64,000 nucleotides of DNA from an uncultured Erythrobacter sp. (GTDB taxonomy: Bacteria > Pseudomonadota > Alphaproteobacteria > Sphingomonadales > Sphingomonadaceae), in contig NZ_CANMPJ010000001.1 in NCBI RefSeq assembly GCF_947499705.1, forward strand, positions 1,709,501 to 1,773,500. Direction: 5' to 3'. Numbering within the stretch: position 1 is the first letter of the stretch; the number at the start of each line of letters is the position of its first letter. Of the stretch, positions 48,085 through 57,127 are shown piece by piece. Below the pieces are notes generated by a model. That model worked only from the letters and a program-made list of their open reading frames with translations. It had not been told where the DNA came from and did not search any database. Made by a program: the position numbers and the translations under genes.

Positions 48085-48633
48085 CTAAAGCACCACTTCC
48101 ACCGCAGCGCCGCTGTCGCCGGTCAATCCGCCGTCCGGATTTTCGACAATGAACATGTAGTTGAGCGCCCCGGCAAAACACAGCCATCCGAGATACGGCA
48201 CGAGAAGCAATCCTGCGCTCCGCCTCACTCGCCAAAACGCCGCAATTACGACGAGCAGCGTCACAATCGCCGCGCCGATCACGATCAGTCCGCCTTGCAT
48301 ATTTTGCGCGCCGAAGAACACTGGCGTCCATGCCAGCGTGATCGGGAAATGCACCGCGAACACGACCAGGGCGAGCGGGCGTCCAAACGCTCCCCAAGCG
48401 CTGGCCACCAGCGCGACAGCAAACCCTATCATCGCAAAGAGAATGCCCCAGACAATACCGAACGCCGCGGTCGGCGGAAAGATCGACGGCTTTGTAAGGC
48501 TATCGAACCAGACCGTATCGGGGCTGCCGAAACGGCCGGACAGGAAGCCCAGCAAAACAATCAGGGGAACCAGAAACAGCGACCAACGCAGGAAGCTGGC
48601 GCGAAGTTGCGCCTTTGATGCCAGGAAATTCAT
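48085..48633 (-). CDS. tspO: TspO/MBR-family membrane protein
   Basis: From the ATG at 48633 (MNFLASKAQLRASFLRWSLF), with GGGAGAG nearby, the protein is 182 residues with five membrane segments. Family signatures: SLTKPSIFPPTAAFGIVWGILF, with the W-x2-LF pattern, LAWTPVFFGAQNMQGGL and LGWLCFAGALNYMFIVENP. TspO binds porphyrins and, in related alphaproteobacteria, modulates tetrapyrrole and light/oxygen responses. The longer upstream frame lacks a better start. The 302-base gap to 48936 shows nothing else I can support. Confidence 0.92.
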   Translation of the reverse strand: MNFLASKAQLRASFLRWSLFLVPLIVLLGFLSGRFGSPDTVWFDSLTKPSIFPPTAAFGIVWGILFAMIGFAVALVASAWGAFGRPLALVVFAVHFPITLAWTPVFFGAQNMQGGLIVIGAAIVTLLVVIAAFWRVRRSAGLLLVPYLGWLCFAGALNYMFIVENPDGGLTGDSGAAVEVVL

Positions 48634-48935
48634 TATCTCTCCCGATAGCACGAAACCACGCTTTGCGCGCATGATTCGCCTGAAGCAGCATTCGAGCGGC
48701 GAGATACACATTCCATGGCGCGGGACCAAACGCGCTGGCTTGGCTCACCCTCATTTCGGCGCAACAAACGCCAGAATCCCCAGCCAAATTCGAAAGTTCG
48801 GTAAATGGACGTGCGTTTTGCAATCATTGTGTTAGCTTCGCCACATTCTTGCCGCGATTCGGGACGCTACACGGCAAGGAATCATCCATTCGCGCGTCCT
48901 GCCCGATCAAGGGCCCAATTTGGGGAACGAGTTAC

Positions 48936-49205
48936 ATGAAAAAGACCAACTTCGCTTCGATGCTCGCAGTCGCTGGCGGTCTCGCTGTTGCAACCGCCGC
49001 TTGCTCGGCACCTGCTGAAGACGGCGCTACCGACGCCGATACCACTGCTGTCGCTGAATGCGCTGCAGGCTGCTGTGCAGCTGCATGCGAAGGCGCTGGC
49101 TGCTGCGCTGCTGCCTGTGAAGGTGCTGCATGTGCCGCTGCATGCGAAGGCGCTGGTTGCTGCGCTGCAGAAGGCTGCTGTGCCGCTGCTTGCGAAGCTG
49201 CCTAA
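48936..49205 (+). CDS. cysteine-rich small lipoprotein-like protein
   Basis: The 89-residue product starts with a lipoprotein-type signal (MKKTNFASMLAVAGGLAVAT, then AACS; lipid-modified Cys at residue 23, with a non-canonical Thr at the -3 position). After an acidic linker (AEDGATDADTT) residues 42-86 contain 14 cysteines in imperfect repeats of the type CCAAACEGAG. Nothing but Ala, Gly, Glu and Cys is present there. The pattern suggests dense metal binding or a disulfide-linked envelope anchor; no family is recognised. A terminator follows at 49230-49267, so it is probably a single-gene unit. The repeats are also visible in the DNA. Confidence 0.8.
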   Translation: MKKTNFASMLAVAGGLAVATAACSAPAEDGATDADTTAVAECAAGCCAAACEGAGCCAAACEGAACAAACEGAGCCAAEGCCAAACEAA

Positions 49206-49229
49206 GCTTTAACGCTTCAAAGAATGCTG

Positions 49230-49267
49230 ACGGCCGATCGCAACTCCATGTTGCGGTCGGCCGTTTT
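49230..49267 (+). terminator. intrinsic terminator of the cysteine-rich gene
   Basis: Arms 49230-49243 and 49251-49264 match at 13 of 14 positions (ACGGCCG...CGGCCGT outer part) around a 7-base loop and are followed by TTTT and further T residues. It starts 25 bases after the stop codon at 49205. Confidence 0.85.
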
Positions 49268-49342
49268 GCTTTGCGGGCGGAGCCGCCTATAAAACTCGCT
49301 TTGACAGTAACCTTCCGTGCTTCGTCACAGTAACTGGATATT

Positions 49343-50014
49343 ATGGACAAGCTTCAAGCCGCGCAGACCGTTATCGAGACAATCACGCAAATGGCGCAGG
49401 AGCAGCGCCCGCTGATGCTTCGTGTCGTGCCCGAAGATGGTGCGAATTTCTGGACTCACTATCCGGAAAAGGACGCCCGCGACGAGTTCTGCAAAGCGCG
49501 CTGGTATTACCATGTGCATGCTCCGGGAAACCGCGATGCCGATGAGCACGGCCATTTCCATCTGTTCCTGCACCGGACGCAGCTGCCCGATGGGTTGGAG
49601 CCGAAGGTTTGGCCGCCTCAGGGTGAAGAAGCGAAAGCTCACGTGACCCACCTGATCGCCCTGTCGATCGACACGCTCGGTATCCCGCGCTCGTGGTTCA
49701 CCGTGAACCGCTATGTGACCAACGAATTCCTCTATCCCGCCGAGACGATGATCGAGCATCTCCCGGCATTCAACGTCGATCACACCAAGGAAGACGACCT
49801 CGTCAACCGCTTCGTCACTGCGATGGTGGCGCTTTACAGTGAAGAGATCGAAGACTTGCTGCGCCAACGCGATACAAGGCACGCTGCACTGGTCGAAGAG
49901 CATGGCGACAAGGCGTATGAGCTGGCCTCTGGTGAAGAGGTGCTGTCACAGATCCCAATCGATCTGGATGCCAAGATCAATTCGCTCGACTGGCCCGAGG
50001 AAGCAGAGGCGTAG
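49343..50014 (+). CDS. protein of unknown function (DUF6969-like)
   Basis: The 223-residue cytoplasmic protein has the block FCKARWYYHVHAPGNRDADE followed by HGHFHLFLHRTQLPDG, with a histidine-rich core, and VTHLIALSIDTLGIPRSWFTVNRYVTNEFLYPAETM in two blocks. This pattern is shared by an uncharacterised family that I recall as DUF6969; I cannot check it here. The clustered histidines may bind metal. It stands alone after the cysteine-rich gene; a functional link between the two is possible but unproven. Confidence 0.7.
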   Translation: MDKLQAAQTVIETITQMAQEQRPLMLRVVPEDGANFWTHYPEKDARDEFCKARWYYHVHAPGNRDADEHGHFHLFLHRTQLPDGLEPKVWPPQGEEAKAHVTHLIALSIDTLGIPRSWFTVNRYVTNEFLYPAETMIEHLPAFNVDHTKEDDLVNRFVTAMVALYSEEIEDLLRQRDTRHAALVEEHGDKAYELASGEEVLSQIPIDLDAKINSLDWPEEAEA

Positions 50015-50023
50015 CTCTCAATT

Positions 50024-50399
50024 CGTCATTGCGAGGAGCGCAGCGACGAAGCAATCCATGGCCTAACGGTTAAGCTCAAAGAACAGGTCTCGCCAATCCG
50101 GATCGGTGGCTTCGATCAACGCGATCTTGGCCTTTCTCGACCCACCTTTGATCTGTTTCTCTCGTTCAATAGCAGCTTCCATCGTTGAATGTAGCTCAAG
50201 CCAAACGAGAAGCTTGCATCGATACTTCTTCGTGAATCCTTCGACCAGGCTCTCGCGATGCTGCCACGCTCGCTTTGGCAGGTCAGACGTGACTCCGGTA
50301 TAGATCGCGCCATTCTTCTGGTTCGCCATCATATAGACGGCTGGCTGAAAGTTGGATGATCGGTCCATGGATTGCTTCGCCTCCGGCTCGCAATGACGA
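50024..50399. mobile_element. inverted-repeat element carrying a GIY-YIG gene
   Basis: The left arm (50024-50061) begins TCGTCATTGCGAGGAGCG and ends AAGCAATCCATGG; the right arm (50365-50399) is its inverse with a slightly different centre. The two arms match at about 13 bases on each outer side and 14 bases on each inner side. The gene occupies exactly the space between: its stop is one base from the left arm and its ATG is part of the CCATGG of the right arm. No target duplication or transposase is seen. Confidence 0.75.
50063..50368 (-). CDS. small GIY-YIG nuclease-domain protein
   Basis: The 101-residue protein has the GIY-YIG hallmarks: VYMMANQKNGAIYTGVTSDL (VYMM ... IYTGVT as the GIY-YIG pair), RAWQHRESLVEGFTKKY with the catalytic-type Arg and His, and a Glu in the helix EAAIEREKQIKG. 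Single-domain members are related to the endonuclease domain of UvrC and to small intein/repeat-associated nucleases; cleavage activity is inferred. The start codon lies inside the inverted repeat of the element framing it. Confidence 0.9.
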   Translation of the reverse strand: MDRSSNFQPAVYMMANQKNGAIYTGVTSDLPKRAWQHRESLVEGFTKKYRCKLLVWLELHSTMEAAIEREKQIKGGSRKAKIALIEATDPDWRDLFFELNR

Positions 50400-50407
50400 G
50401 TTCCTTC

Positions 50408-51142
50408 TTAACCCCGCCTCGCCGAAATCAGGAATTCCACATTGCCTTGAGGTCCGGTGATCGGACTTTCAACAATTCCTTCGATATCCCAGCCAAGTCC
50501 CTCAAGCCATTCGCGAACTTCGCGGCACACGCGCTGATGCAGAACCGGATCGCGAACGACTCCGCCCTTGCCGACCTCTTCACGCGCAACATCGAATTGC
50601 GGCTTAATCAGCGCAACCAAACGGCATTCCGACGCGGCCAGTTCGAGCGGGCGCTCGAGCACTTTTGAAAGGCTGATAAAACTCGCATCGCACACAACCC
50701 AATTACTCGGGCGGTTTATCTGCTCGGGCGTCAGAATTCGTGCGCTGGTCTGTTCCAGCACTGTCACACGATCATCCTGGCGCAGTTTCCACGCAAGCTG
50801 ATTAGTGCCGCTGTCGACCGCGAACACATGGGCAGCGCCCTTGGTGAGCAGCACATCGGTGAAACCGCCGGTCGAGCTCCCGATATCCATCGCCACCGCA
50901 CCGCTCGGATCGAGTGCGAAGTGCTCGATTGCATGCGCCAGCTTGATCCCACCGCGACTGACCCAAGGGTGGTCGCGCCCGCGCACTTCAAGCGGCGCAT
51001 CCTCGGCCAATTGCTGGCCCGGCTTGGCGATCTTGGATTCGCCCGAAAACACCGTTCCCGCCATGATGAGCGCCTGCGCACGCGTGCGGCTTTCGGCCAG
51101 TTCCCGCTCGACCAGCAGGTGATCCGCGCGGCGCTTAGCCAT
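50408..51142 (-). CDS. tlyA: TlyA-family rRNA 2'-O-methyltransferase
   Basis: TlyA methylates ribose 2'-OH groups in 16S and 23S rRNA and sets capreomycin sensitivity in mycobacteria. The 244-residue protein has an N-terminal S4 RNA-binding domain (ADHLLVERELAESRTRAQAL), then a Rossmann methyltransferase domain with AMDIGSSTGGFTDVLL, and the K-D-K-E residues in VSRGGIKLAHAIE, VVCDASFISLSKVL, VALIKPQF and GNVEFLIS. It is read away from the GIY-YIG element, and no partner gene is linked. Confidence 0.93.
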   Translation of the reverse strand: MAKRRADHLLVERELAESRTRAQALIMAGTVFSGESKIAKPGQQLAEDAPLEVRGRDHPWVSRGGIKLAHAIEHFALDPSGAVAMDIGSSTGGFTDVLLTKGAAHVFAVDSGTNQLAWKLRQDDRVTVLEQTSARILTPEQINRPSNWVVCDASFISLSKVLERPLELAASECRLVALIKPQFDVAREEVGKGGVVRDPVLHQRVCREVREWLEGLGWDIEGIVESPITGPQGNVEFLISARRG

Positions 51143-51213
51143 CGGTCGGATTTTCTGCGGAGAGCGGCGAATAGGTCATGGACGCACCCGCCGTTAGCGC
51201 GCATTTAGGCGAC

Positions 51214-51789
51214 ATGAAAGCAATCCATTTCAAGCTTGTCAGCGCCATGGCACTCGGCGTGTCAGCCTGCGCATGCGTTCCAACCGCAGAAGCGCCAGCC
51301 GCTCCATCCGCACCGATTGCAACCCCTGCACCGGCTCCGACACCCACTCCCGCTCCGCCGCCGCCTCCTCCTGCTGTGGAGGAGCCGCGCTTCGAAAACT
51401 ATCTCGATGCGCCGCAGACGGTCGGAACTTGGGGTTACGGCGCCGACCCCGACACGACGATGGCGTTCTTCGGCACTGGAGAGAACGAACTTGCCGCGTC
51501 CTTCGTCGTACTCTGCCGCGTTGGTACTGGTGAAGTCTGGCTAGGACGGCGCGGGGCGAACTCCCCGCGTACGATGGAAATCAAGACCGAAACGGTGACG
51601 CGCGTGCTTCAAGCCGATTTGATGCGCCGCGAAGGCAGCATTGTCGTCGCCAAACTATCAGCGCGGGATCCGCTGCTTGATGCGATGGCAATTACGAAAG
51701 GGCGCTTTGCAGTCGGCGTGGAAGGTATGCGGACACTATACCTACCAGCTTGGGCCGAAGTGACGCGCGCGATTGAAGATTGCCGGTAA
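51214..51789 (+). CDS. proline-rich lipoprotein of unknown function
   Basis: From the ATG at 51214 the protein is 191 residues and begins with a lipoprotein signal (MKAIHFKLVSAMALGVSACA; lipid-modified Cys in SAC). An Ala/Pro-rich spacer (PTPAPPPPPPAVEEP) leads to a folded domain that includes SFVVLCRVGTGEVWLGRRG. Such spacers let an outer- or inner-membrane lipoprotein cross the peptidoglycan. No family recognised. An ATG at 51178 is upstream in frame but gives a worse signal peptide. Confidence 0.7.
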   Translation: MKAIHFKLVSAMALGVSACACVPTAEAPAAPSAPIATPAPAPTPTPAPPPPPPAVEEPRFENYLDAPQTVGTWGYGADPDTTMAFFGTGENELAASFVVLCRVGTGEVWLGRRGANSPRTMEIKTETVTRVLQADLMRREGSIVVAKLSARDPLLDAMAITKGRFAVGVEGMRTLYLPAWAEVTRAIEDCR

Positions 51790-52040
51790 GATTCGTTTCC
51801 CGCTTTCCACAGCCATGCGATGATTGACATGCCTCAAAGGCACTAAAACAAGAAACGCCCAAGGTTTCCCCTGAGCGCGTTCCAATATCGTCTGAGCGAA
51901 GGCGCATTATTCTGACGTGGGAAAAGTTTTTTTCAAGTCTTGTCTTGGCACCTCTTCTGACTCAGATTGGTTGGTGAGGTTAGCGGTGAACGCGAACTTC
52001 GGCCCCCGGTGATACGGCGAGGTCTTGGCTTTCAAGCGCG

Positions 52041-52054
52041 AAAGGAGGTGATCC
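52041..52054 (+). promoter_or_regulatory. Shine-Dalgarno sequence fully complementary to the 16S rRNA 3' end
   Basis: AAAGGAGGTGATCC is the exact reverse complement of the bacterial 16S rRNA tail GGATCACCTCCTTT, a match far longer than usual (4-7 bases). It stands one base before an ATG (52056) and directly opens the small reading frame there. Confidence 0.85.
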
Positions 52055-52055
52055 G

Positions 52056-52112
52056 ATGTCTCATGGTTCAGTAGCGAGGTCGGTGAAGATCCCTACGGAG
52101 CATATTCGGTAA
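52056..52112 (+). CDS. 18-residue peptide reading frame with super-strong ribosome-binding site
   Basis: The frame encodes MSHGSVARSVKIPTEHIR and a TAA. It lies in a 695-base gap between the lipoprotein gene and ilvE. A small hairpin (CGGTAA-TCTCC-TTACCG, 52107-52123) covers its stop codon, with CTCC in the loop, and a terminator follows at 52164-52199. The peptide may be real, may be a leader, or the transcript may titrate ribosomes through its Shine-Dalgarno match. No family recognised. The upstream 250 bases contain no other gene; a TTGACA at 51824-51829 is the best -35-like hexamer I see. Confidence 0.45.
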   Translation: MSHGSVARSVKIPTEHIR

Positions 52113-52163
52113 TCTCCTTACCGAGTGAGGTTTCGTGAGCGGCACTTCCGGCCGCTGACCATG

Positions 52164-52199
52164 AAAGGGCGGTTCCCCGACGGGCGGAGCCGCCCTTTT
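52164..52199 (+). terminator. intrinsic terminator after the 18-residue frame
   Basis: AAAGGGCGG and the following TTCC (52164-52176) pair with GGAG and CCGCCCTTT (52186-52198), a 13-bp stem with one G-U pair, then TTT and a later T-run. It marks the end of a short transcript of about 150-350 bases that is separate from ilvE. Confidence 0.8.
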
Positions 52200-52214
52200 C
52201 ATTTGGTTTTTTTG

Positions 52215-52435
52215 TTTTGCGCACGCCATCCGGCGCGCGATTTCCTCGACCCTGACGGGTCTGCGGGCGGGCGGTCGCCCTTGCGGCTGCTGCGCAGCCG
52301 AGCTCCGCGACCAAGCCAGTACCTTGGAATGGTTCGGACCCGATAGGGTCCGCAAGCCCGACCGGGCGCCCGCAGCGACGCGCCCGAAGGGCGTATGAGC
52401 GAGGAAATCGCGCTCGCGGATGCGAGTGCGCAAAG
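52215..52435. repeat. large structured inverted-repeat element, copy C (about 221 bp)
   Basis: The left end reads TTTTGCGCACGCCATCCGG and continues to GCGATTTCCTCGACC; the right end, reversed, reads CTTTGCGCACTCGCATCCG and continues to GCGATTTCCTCGC. Internal hairpins include ACCC-TGAC-GGGT, a GCGGCTGC-type stem, GGACCC-GATA-GGGTCC and GCGCCC...GGGCG. The element lies directly upstream of ilvE, and its right end is open in the ilvE frame from an ATG at 52395. Confidence 0.8.
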
Positions 52436-52484
52436 AAAGACTCAAATCTTGCCCTTCGTTTCTTCCGATACTAATCGCTCCCCC

Positions 52485-53564
<1,080 letters not shown>

Positions 53565-53589
53565 GTGCGAGTATGCGAAGGTGATCCAA

Positions 53590-53751
53590 TTGAGAAAGAT
53601 CCTGGGCGATGTCGCTGTGATACTAGGTGATCGCTTGAAGCGGTGCCAAAAAGAGGCGTCCGAACAGCTTCCTCCAGTTGGCTGTTCGGACATTTTCACC
53701 TCCACTAGAGACGAACCTCAGGACAAGCTCAGCTCGGCGATGCGGGTTTAA
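53590..53751 (+). other. possible 53-residue reading frame between ilvE and the next gene
   Basis: From a TTG at 53590, preceded by GAAGGTGATCC, an open frame (LRKILGDVAVILGDRLKRCQ ...) runs to a TAA three bases before the ATG at 53755. Its end (AMRV, stop) copies the end of ilvE (VMRV, stop), with an 11-base direct repeat GATGCGGGTTT at both places. A hairpin (53658-53668 with 53681-53691) is inside it. I do not recognise the peptide and consider it doubtful. Confidence 0.25.
53658..53691. terminator. hairpin downstream of ilvE
   Basis: GTCCGAACAGC (53658-53668) pairs perfectly with GCTGTTCGGAC (53681-53691) across a 12-base loop. On the plus strand it is followed by ATTTT, and on the minus strand by GCCTCTTTTTGG, so it could terminate transcription from either side; the ilvE transcript is the obvious client. 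Confidence 0.55.
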
Positions 53752-53754
53752 GCG

Positions 53755-54096
53755 ATGGCAGTTGATCCCTTTGCTCCCAGTCTGTCGGATAGGCTCCGCA
53801 GCGGATTGGGGCTCGCGGCGTTCCTATTGATTGCAGCTGTGCTGGCATTCGTTGTCTACTTCGCTCTGATTGCAGAAGAAAAGCCGGTACAGACCGAAAC
53901 GGCTGAGGTGATCGGGTATGGGATGGGTGCGGGTTACTCCGGCAACAAGCCGCTGCTGAAAGTGATGACAGCGCGGGGCGACGAGCGATCCATTTCGGTC
54001 GAACCCGGCGTGTTGGAAAGCTGCCAGGTCGGCGATGAAGTTCTGCTACACCGCCAAGGTGTAAACCTGACCGTTGCCGCTCGGATGTGCGAATGA
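53755..54096 (+). CDS. small membrane-anchored protein of unknown function
   Basis: The 113-residue protein has one strong membrane segment at about residues 18-42 ([20 protein letters not shown]) and a soluble domain of beta-type pattern after it ([40 protein letters not shown]). The domain resembles small OB-like or DUF modules but no family is certain. Its stop overlaps the trhO start by 4 bases (ATGA), so they are co-translated. Confidence 0.7.
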   Translation: MAVDPFAPSLSDRLRSGLGLAAFLLIAAVLAFVVYFALIAEEKPVQTETAEVIGYGMGAGYSGNKPLLKVMTARGDERSISVEPGVLESCQVGDEVLLHRQGVNLTVAARMCE

Positions 54097-55121
54097 TGGC
54101 GGCAGCTCCAACGATCCAAGTCGCCGCGCTCTATTGCTTCGCGCCTTTCGACGATCCGACCTCGCTGCAAGCGCCCTTGCAGGCGGAGTGTGAGGAAGCG
54201 GGAACCAAGGGCACCATCCTGCTGGCGCCAGAGGGCGTGAACGGCACCATTGCCGGCTCACCCGATGCGATCAGAGCGGTGCTCGACCATATCCGCAGCT
54301 TGCCCGGTTGCGCCGAGTTCGACGTCAAATATTCTCACGCCGACGAAATGCCCTTCAACCGCATGAAGGTGCGGCTCAAGCGCGAGATCGTCACGATGGG
54401 TGAGCCTGATATCGATCCGCGCGCCAGTGTGGGCCGCTATGTCGCGCCGCAGGATTGGAACGATCTGATCAGCGATCCCGACACCATCGTGATCGACACC
54501 CGCAACGATTACGAGGTTGCCATCGGCACTTTCGAAGGCGCGGTCGATCCCAAGACGCCCAGCTTTCGCGACTTCCCGGCATGGTTTCGCGCAAATCGCG
54601 ACGAGTTGCTCGACGGCAAGAAGAAAGTCGCGATGTTCTGCACCGGCGGCATTCGCTGCGAGAAATCGACCAGCTTCCTGCGCTCCGAGGGTGTCGAGGA
54701 CGTGTTCCACCTGAAAGGCGGCATCCTCAAATATCTCGAAACCGTCCCGCAGGATGAAAGCCTGTGGGATGGCGAGTGCTTCGTGTTCGATCAGCGTGTG
54801 TCGGTGAAGCACGGGCTGGAACTTGGCTCCTATGGCCAATGCTTCGCTTGCCGCATGCCGCTGAGCGAGGAAGAGATGGCCTCGCCCGACTATGCGCCGG
54901 GCGTCAGCTGTCCGCATTGCATCGATGAGCGCGATGAGGCGCAGCGGGCGCGCTATGCCGAGCGGCAAAGGCAACAGCAGCTCGCCAAGCAGCGCGGCGA
55001 AGCGCATGTCGGGGCGAGTATCGAGCGATCAGCCGACGATGCACCAAGCGTTCCCGATGGCGGTTGGGAAGCGAACTTTCCCGGCGGCCTGACGCCAGAG
55101 ACAGACGAGAACGGCGAGTGA
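54093..55121 (+). CDS. trhO: tRNA uridine-34 hydroxylase (rhodanese domain)
   Basis: TrhO makes 5-hydroxyuridine at the wobble position of certain tRNAs using oxygen. The 342-residue protein has the N-terminal family region ([20 protein letters not shown]), the rhodanese domain with catalytic Cys in [18 protein letters not shown] and the C-terminal cysteines CFACRMPL and [11 protein letters not shown], a likely zinc site. The ATG at 54093 overlaps the preceding gene; a second ATG follows. Its stop overlaps the next gene start (GTGA). Confidence 0.93.
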   Translation: MMAAAPTIQVAALYCFAPFDDPTSLQAPLQAECEEAGTKGTILLAPEGVNGTIAGSPDAIRAVLDHIRSLPGCAEFDVKYSHADEMPFNRMKVRLKREIVTMGEPDIDPRASVGRYVAPQDWNDLISDPDTIVIDTRNDYEVAIGTFEGAVDPKTPSFRDFPAWFRANRDELLDGKKKVAMFCTGGIRCEKSTSFLRSEGVEDVFHLKGGILKYLETVPQDESLWDGECFVFDQRVSVKHGLELGSYGQCFACRMPLSEEEMASPDYAPGVSCPHCIDERDEAQRARYAERQRQQQLAKQRGEAHVGASIERSADDAPSVPDGGWEANFPGGLTPETDENGE

Positions 55122-55777
55122 GCGATCTGCCGATCCTCTACAGTTTTCGCCGCTGCCCCTATGCGATGCGGGCACGCATGGCGCTTTGGTCGGCGGGCAT
55201 CACGGTCGAACTGCGCGAGGTGAAACTCGCCGACAAACCGCCGGAATTGGCCGAAGCTTCACCCAAAGCGACCGTGCCTGTGCTGGTTCTTGCCGATGGG
55301 ACCGTGCTCGAAGAAAGCATCGCGATCATGCGCTGGGCGCTAGATCAGAATGACCCTGAGAACTGGCTCGATGGCGATGACACCGCGCTGATCACCCGCA
55401 ATGACGGGCCGTTCAAACACAGCCTTGATCGTTACAAATACCCGACCCGCTACCCGGACGAGGCCAAGGGTGATGAGGATACGTTCCGCCTCGACCATCG
55501 CACTCATGGGCTGGCTTTCCTGCAAGACCTGGATGAGCGACTGGGAAGCAGCGCGCAGCTGGGCGGCGACCATCGCGCCCTCGCCGATGTCGCGCTGTTC
55601 CCCTTCATCCGCCAATTCGCGAACACCGACCGTGATTGGTTCGACGCGCAAGGATTGCCGCATGTGCAGGAATGGCTCGAAAAGCACCTAGCCTCTGATC
55701 TCTTCAAGGCCATCATGCCTAAATATGCGCCGTGGAAAGCAGGCGACGAGCCGCTCGTTTTCGGTCCCTCCAAGTAG
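55118..55777 (+). CDS. glutathione S-transferase family protein
   Basis: From the GTG at 55118, overlapping the trhO stop, the product is 219 residues. It opens [20 protein letters not shown], the thioredoxin fold with a C-P-Y-A active-site start, then [27 protein letters not shown] with the cis-Pro and the glutathione-binding E-S. The rest is the helical domain. The CPY motif suggests Omega/glutaredoxin-like activity such as deglutathionylation. Substrate unknown. Confidence 0.88.
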   Translation: MSDLPILYSFRRCPYAMRARMALWSAGITVELREVKLADKPPELAEASPKATVPVLVLADGTVLEESIAIMRWALDQNDPENWLDGDDTALITRNDGPFKHSLDRYKYPTRYPDEAKGDEDTFRLDHRTHGLAFLQDLDERLGSSAQLGGDHRALADVALFPFIRQFANTDRDWFDAQGLPHVQEWLEKHLASDLFKAIMPKYAPWKAGDEPLVFGPSK

Positions 55778-55832
55778 TTCAGCACGCACGCCCTTTTACC
55801 GGTGATTCACCATTTCAGGTCAGGATGGTGCG

Positions 55833-56225
55833 ATGGATAGCTTTGATCCCTCCTTCAATGTCTCCATCGATCGCGTGCACTGCGTGGTGCGCTTCGCTGC
55901 GAGCGGCATGTGGGAGGAGAAGCAGATCAAGGAAGCCTCTGTAAAGATCGGCGAAGCCGCAGCGCCGTTCATCCTTGCAAAACAGCGGTTCTCCATGCTC
56001 GGCGACTATTCCGAAGCGATTACGCAGTCGCAACAGGCAGCGATCGTGATTCGCTCAAGCATCGAGACAGCGGTAAAACTGGGATTAGCTCGCATTGGAG
56101 TCGTCGGGGCGTCGGCGCTTGTAAAAATGCAATACAAGCGGATGGACGATATCGTCGAAATTGAATTCTTCGACACCAAAGTCGATGCGCTGCAGTGGCT
56201 GCGATCGAACGAACAGGCCGCCTAA
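55833..56225 (+). CDS. STAS/SpoIIAA-like small protein
   Basis: The 130-residue protein has alternating strands and helices (NVSIDRVHCVVRFAASGMWE, MLGDYSEAITQSQQAAIVIR, RIGVVGASALVKMQYKRMDD, IVEIEFFDTKVDALQWLRSN), a pattern like STAS or SpoIIAA-type domains. It lacks the typical serine motif. Single gene on the plus strand, with its end 3 bases past the convergent LysR stop. Role unknown, perhaps a regulatory switch. Confidence 0.6.
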   Translation: MDSFDPSFNVSIDRVHCVVRFAASGMWEEKQIKEASVKIGEAAAPFILAKQRFSMLGDYSEAITQSQQAAIVIRSSIETAVKLGLARIGVVGASALVKMQYKRMDDIVEIEFFDTKVDALQWLRSNEQAA

Positions 56226-57118
56226 ACGGCCAGTTCCTCCCGGAATGCATCGATCAGCCAACTTGTCGCTGGGCCGAGCTTCGTATCGCGACGCCATAAT
56301 GCGCTGAGGCGATAGGCTTCCTCTCCGGGTTTCTCTGGCAGATCGAGTTCAACCAGCCGCCCATCTTGCAGGTCACGCGTCACCATTTCGCGCGGCATAT
56401 TTCCCCAACCCAGCCCTTCCTTAAGCAAACTGTGCTTGGCGCCGAGATCGCCGAGCCGCCAGCTTTCCGGGCTAAGCACCGAGAATTCCTGACCTTCGGT
56501 GAAAGAGGATCGGTCGGACAATACAAGTTGCATGTGCTTGCGGCTCTCGCCCGGAGCCACGTTGGGACTGGCGAGTGGATGATCGGGGGCTGCAACCGGC
56601 ACCAGTTCGACCGCTCCGATGAATTGCCGCTCAAACGCGGGGTGGTCGACAATGGTCGGCCCACCAATCGCGAGATCGCCATCTTCGTCGAGCAGACATG
56701 CCGCGACTGCGCCCAGCCCTTCGATGTTGAGAGAAAGCGCGACTGTCGGGAACATGGCTCGGAATTCACGCAGAACCTTCGCGGTCACTTCGCCTGGCAC
56801 CATGACGTCGATCACCAGCGAGACATTGCTTTCGAGCCCAGAATGGAGCGAGCGCGTCTTTGCCAGCAGCGCATCGACGCGGTCAGTCACGGACCGTGCC
56901 TCCGTGAGCAAGCCTTCCCCCGCTTCGGTCAATACAGGTCTGCGCGAGCCTTCTCGCTCGAACAGCGTTACCGCCAACTGTGCTTCAAGCTGCGCGATCC
57001 CATAACTGATCGCCGATACCGCCCTCCCCATCATCCGGGCAGCGCCGCCAAAGCTGCCTTCCTCTACCACGGCAAGGAAGATGCGGAGTTGATCGAGCGA
57101 AGGGTCGCCAAGTCTCAT
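56222..57118 (-). CDS. LysR-family regulator next to the pirin-azoreductase cluster
   Basis: From the ATG at 57118 (MRLGDPSLDQLRIFLAVVEE) the protein is 298 residues, with AGG upstream; the ATG at 57148 lies inside the operator palindrome and is rejected. The N-terminal winged helix (SFGGAARMMGRAVSAISYGI, AQLEAQLAVTLFEREGSRRP) is typical; the effector domain follows. It is divergent from the pirin gene and probably activates it in response to reactive quinones or oxidants, as with other LysR-azoreductase pairs. That role is inferred. Confidence 0.85.
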   Translation of the reverse strand: MRLGDPSLDQLRIFLAVVEEGSFGGAARMMGRAVSAISYGIAQLEAQLAVTLFEREGSRRPVLTEAGEGLLTEARSVTDRVDALLAKTRSLHSGLESNVSLVIDVMVPGEVTAKVLREFRAMFPTVALSLNIEGLGAVAACLLDEDGDLAIGGPTIVDHPAFERQFIGAVELVPVAAPDHPLASPNVAPGESRKHMQLVLSDRSSFTEGQEFSVLSPESWRLGDLGAKHSLLKEGLGWGNMPREMVTRDLQDGRLVELDLPEKPGEEAYRLSALWRRDTKLGPATSWLIDAFREELAV

Positions 57119-57127
57119 ATGACCTAT

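Noticed and set aside
52041-52054. fragment of a 16S rRNA gene
   Set aside because: The match to the 16S end is on the opposite sense (complement), only 14 bases long, and no neighbouring rRNA sequence is present; a Shine-Dalgarno function fits better.
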